Source: Isoetes engelmannii | Lineage: Eukaryota > Streptophyta > Lycopodiopsida > Isoetales > Isoetaceae | NCBI GenBank assembly: GCA_011763485.2 | Contig: JAANSK020290823.1 | Location: 1 to 20,046 of the forward strand | Direction of reading: 5' to 3' | Length of the DNA stretch: 20,046 bases | Shown: piece after piece, positions 19,626 through 20,046 of the stretch | Layout: the number at the start of each line of letters is the position of its first letter | Position numbering within the stretch: position 1 is the stretch's first letter | Program-made: the position numbers and the translations under genes | Notes under the pieces: generated by a model | The model's database searches: none | Seen by the model: the letters and a program-made list of their open reading frames with translations, nothing else | What the model was told of the DNA's origin: nothing

Positions 19626-19861
19626 AATCCGATGATGAAATAGGATCGGAATCAGCCTGTTTCATATATTATTCTGTTTGGGGCAAATTTTTGCCCTATT
19701 TTTTGTGATGCCTGCCGCACATTGTTGCCCTGGAAAATTCATGGACATCATACCAAAACCTTTCTATTGCTCACAAATTACTCTGGCATTCATAATATGC
19801 TTTGGAGAGCTGAAGATCGCCATATCGAAGCAAGGCAAGGCGATGTCGGAATGCTGATAGC

Positions 19862-19954
19862 GTGAATAATCACTAAAATATACTATTAGAAAGAATATTC
19901 GAGAGGTTATCATCAATAATCACTAGTTTCAAGAGGTTATCATCAATAATCACT
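19862..19954. repeat. Direct repeat, 23 identical bases x 2 (period 30)
   Basis: The 23-base block AGAGGTTATC...AATAATCACT occurs at 19902-19924 and again unchanged at 19932-19954. A shorter echo (AATAATCACT) lies at about 19865. The pair is bracketed by GAATATTCGAG and CTCGAATATTC, which are inverted copies of each other, so the block also has foldback potential. Confidence 0.75.
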
Positions 19955-20046
19955 CGAATATTCTAAGAGAAAGAATATTCCAAAAGTTATGTGATATAAC
20001 CACTCTCTGATCCAACGGTGGATAGCGGTCAGATCTTTAGAACCTG

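Overview
This is eukaryotic nuclear DNA from a land plant. It carries one complete spliced gene with nine GT-AG introns, set among decayed retrotransposons, tandem repeats and inverted repeats. The gene has the plant sphingosine kinase layout, and the large LINE has the DUF4283-like ORF1 and endonuclease/reverse-transcriptase ORF2 of plant L1-type elements. A non-seed plant (fern or lycophyte) is my guess from overall character only; the sequence does not prove it.

Layout. Positions 1-1760 are AT-rich intergenic DNA with three small sets of tandem repeats and no gene I recognise. Positions 1761-5068 are a head-to-tail duplication of a unit of about 1.65 kb. Each unit holds a minus-strand LINE C-terminal remnant, a plus-strand remnant of a second LINE family with its 3' UTR and TCTAT-type tail, and an unidentified open frame. 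Positions 5401-9087 hold the sphingosine kinase gene: 10 exons, 483 residues, no broken frame. Positions 9521-9930 are a third, minus-strand tail of the second LINE family. Positions 10539-10757 are a foldback element. About 10810-16886 is a nearly full-length, dead L1-type LINE ending in poly(A). Positions 16887-20046 are intergenic, with a 42-bp tandem repeat, a promoter-like G-box plus TATA box, and several hairpins, the best being a 43-bp-arm hairpin with a 4-base loop at 19143-19232.

Only the sphingosine kinase looks functional. It would phosphorylate sphingoid long-chain bases to give signalling lipids. The rest is repeat-derived and shows no operon-like or cooperative gene organisation. 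I did not find a clearly new biological system. The items most worth a second look are the composite 1.65-kb duplication just upstream of the kinase, the LINE family with a conserved 3' UTR block next to a potential hairpin, the ORF1 protein that carries an RGG-type tract where a zinc knuckle is usual, and the strong hairpin near 19.2 kb.
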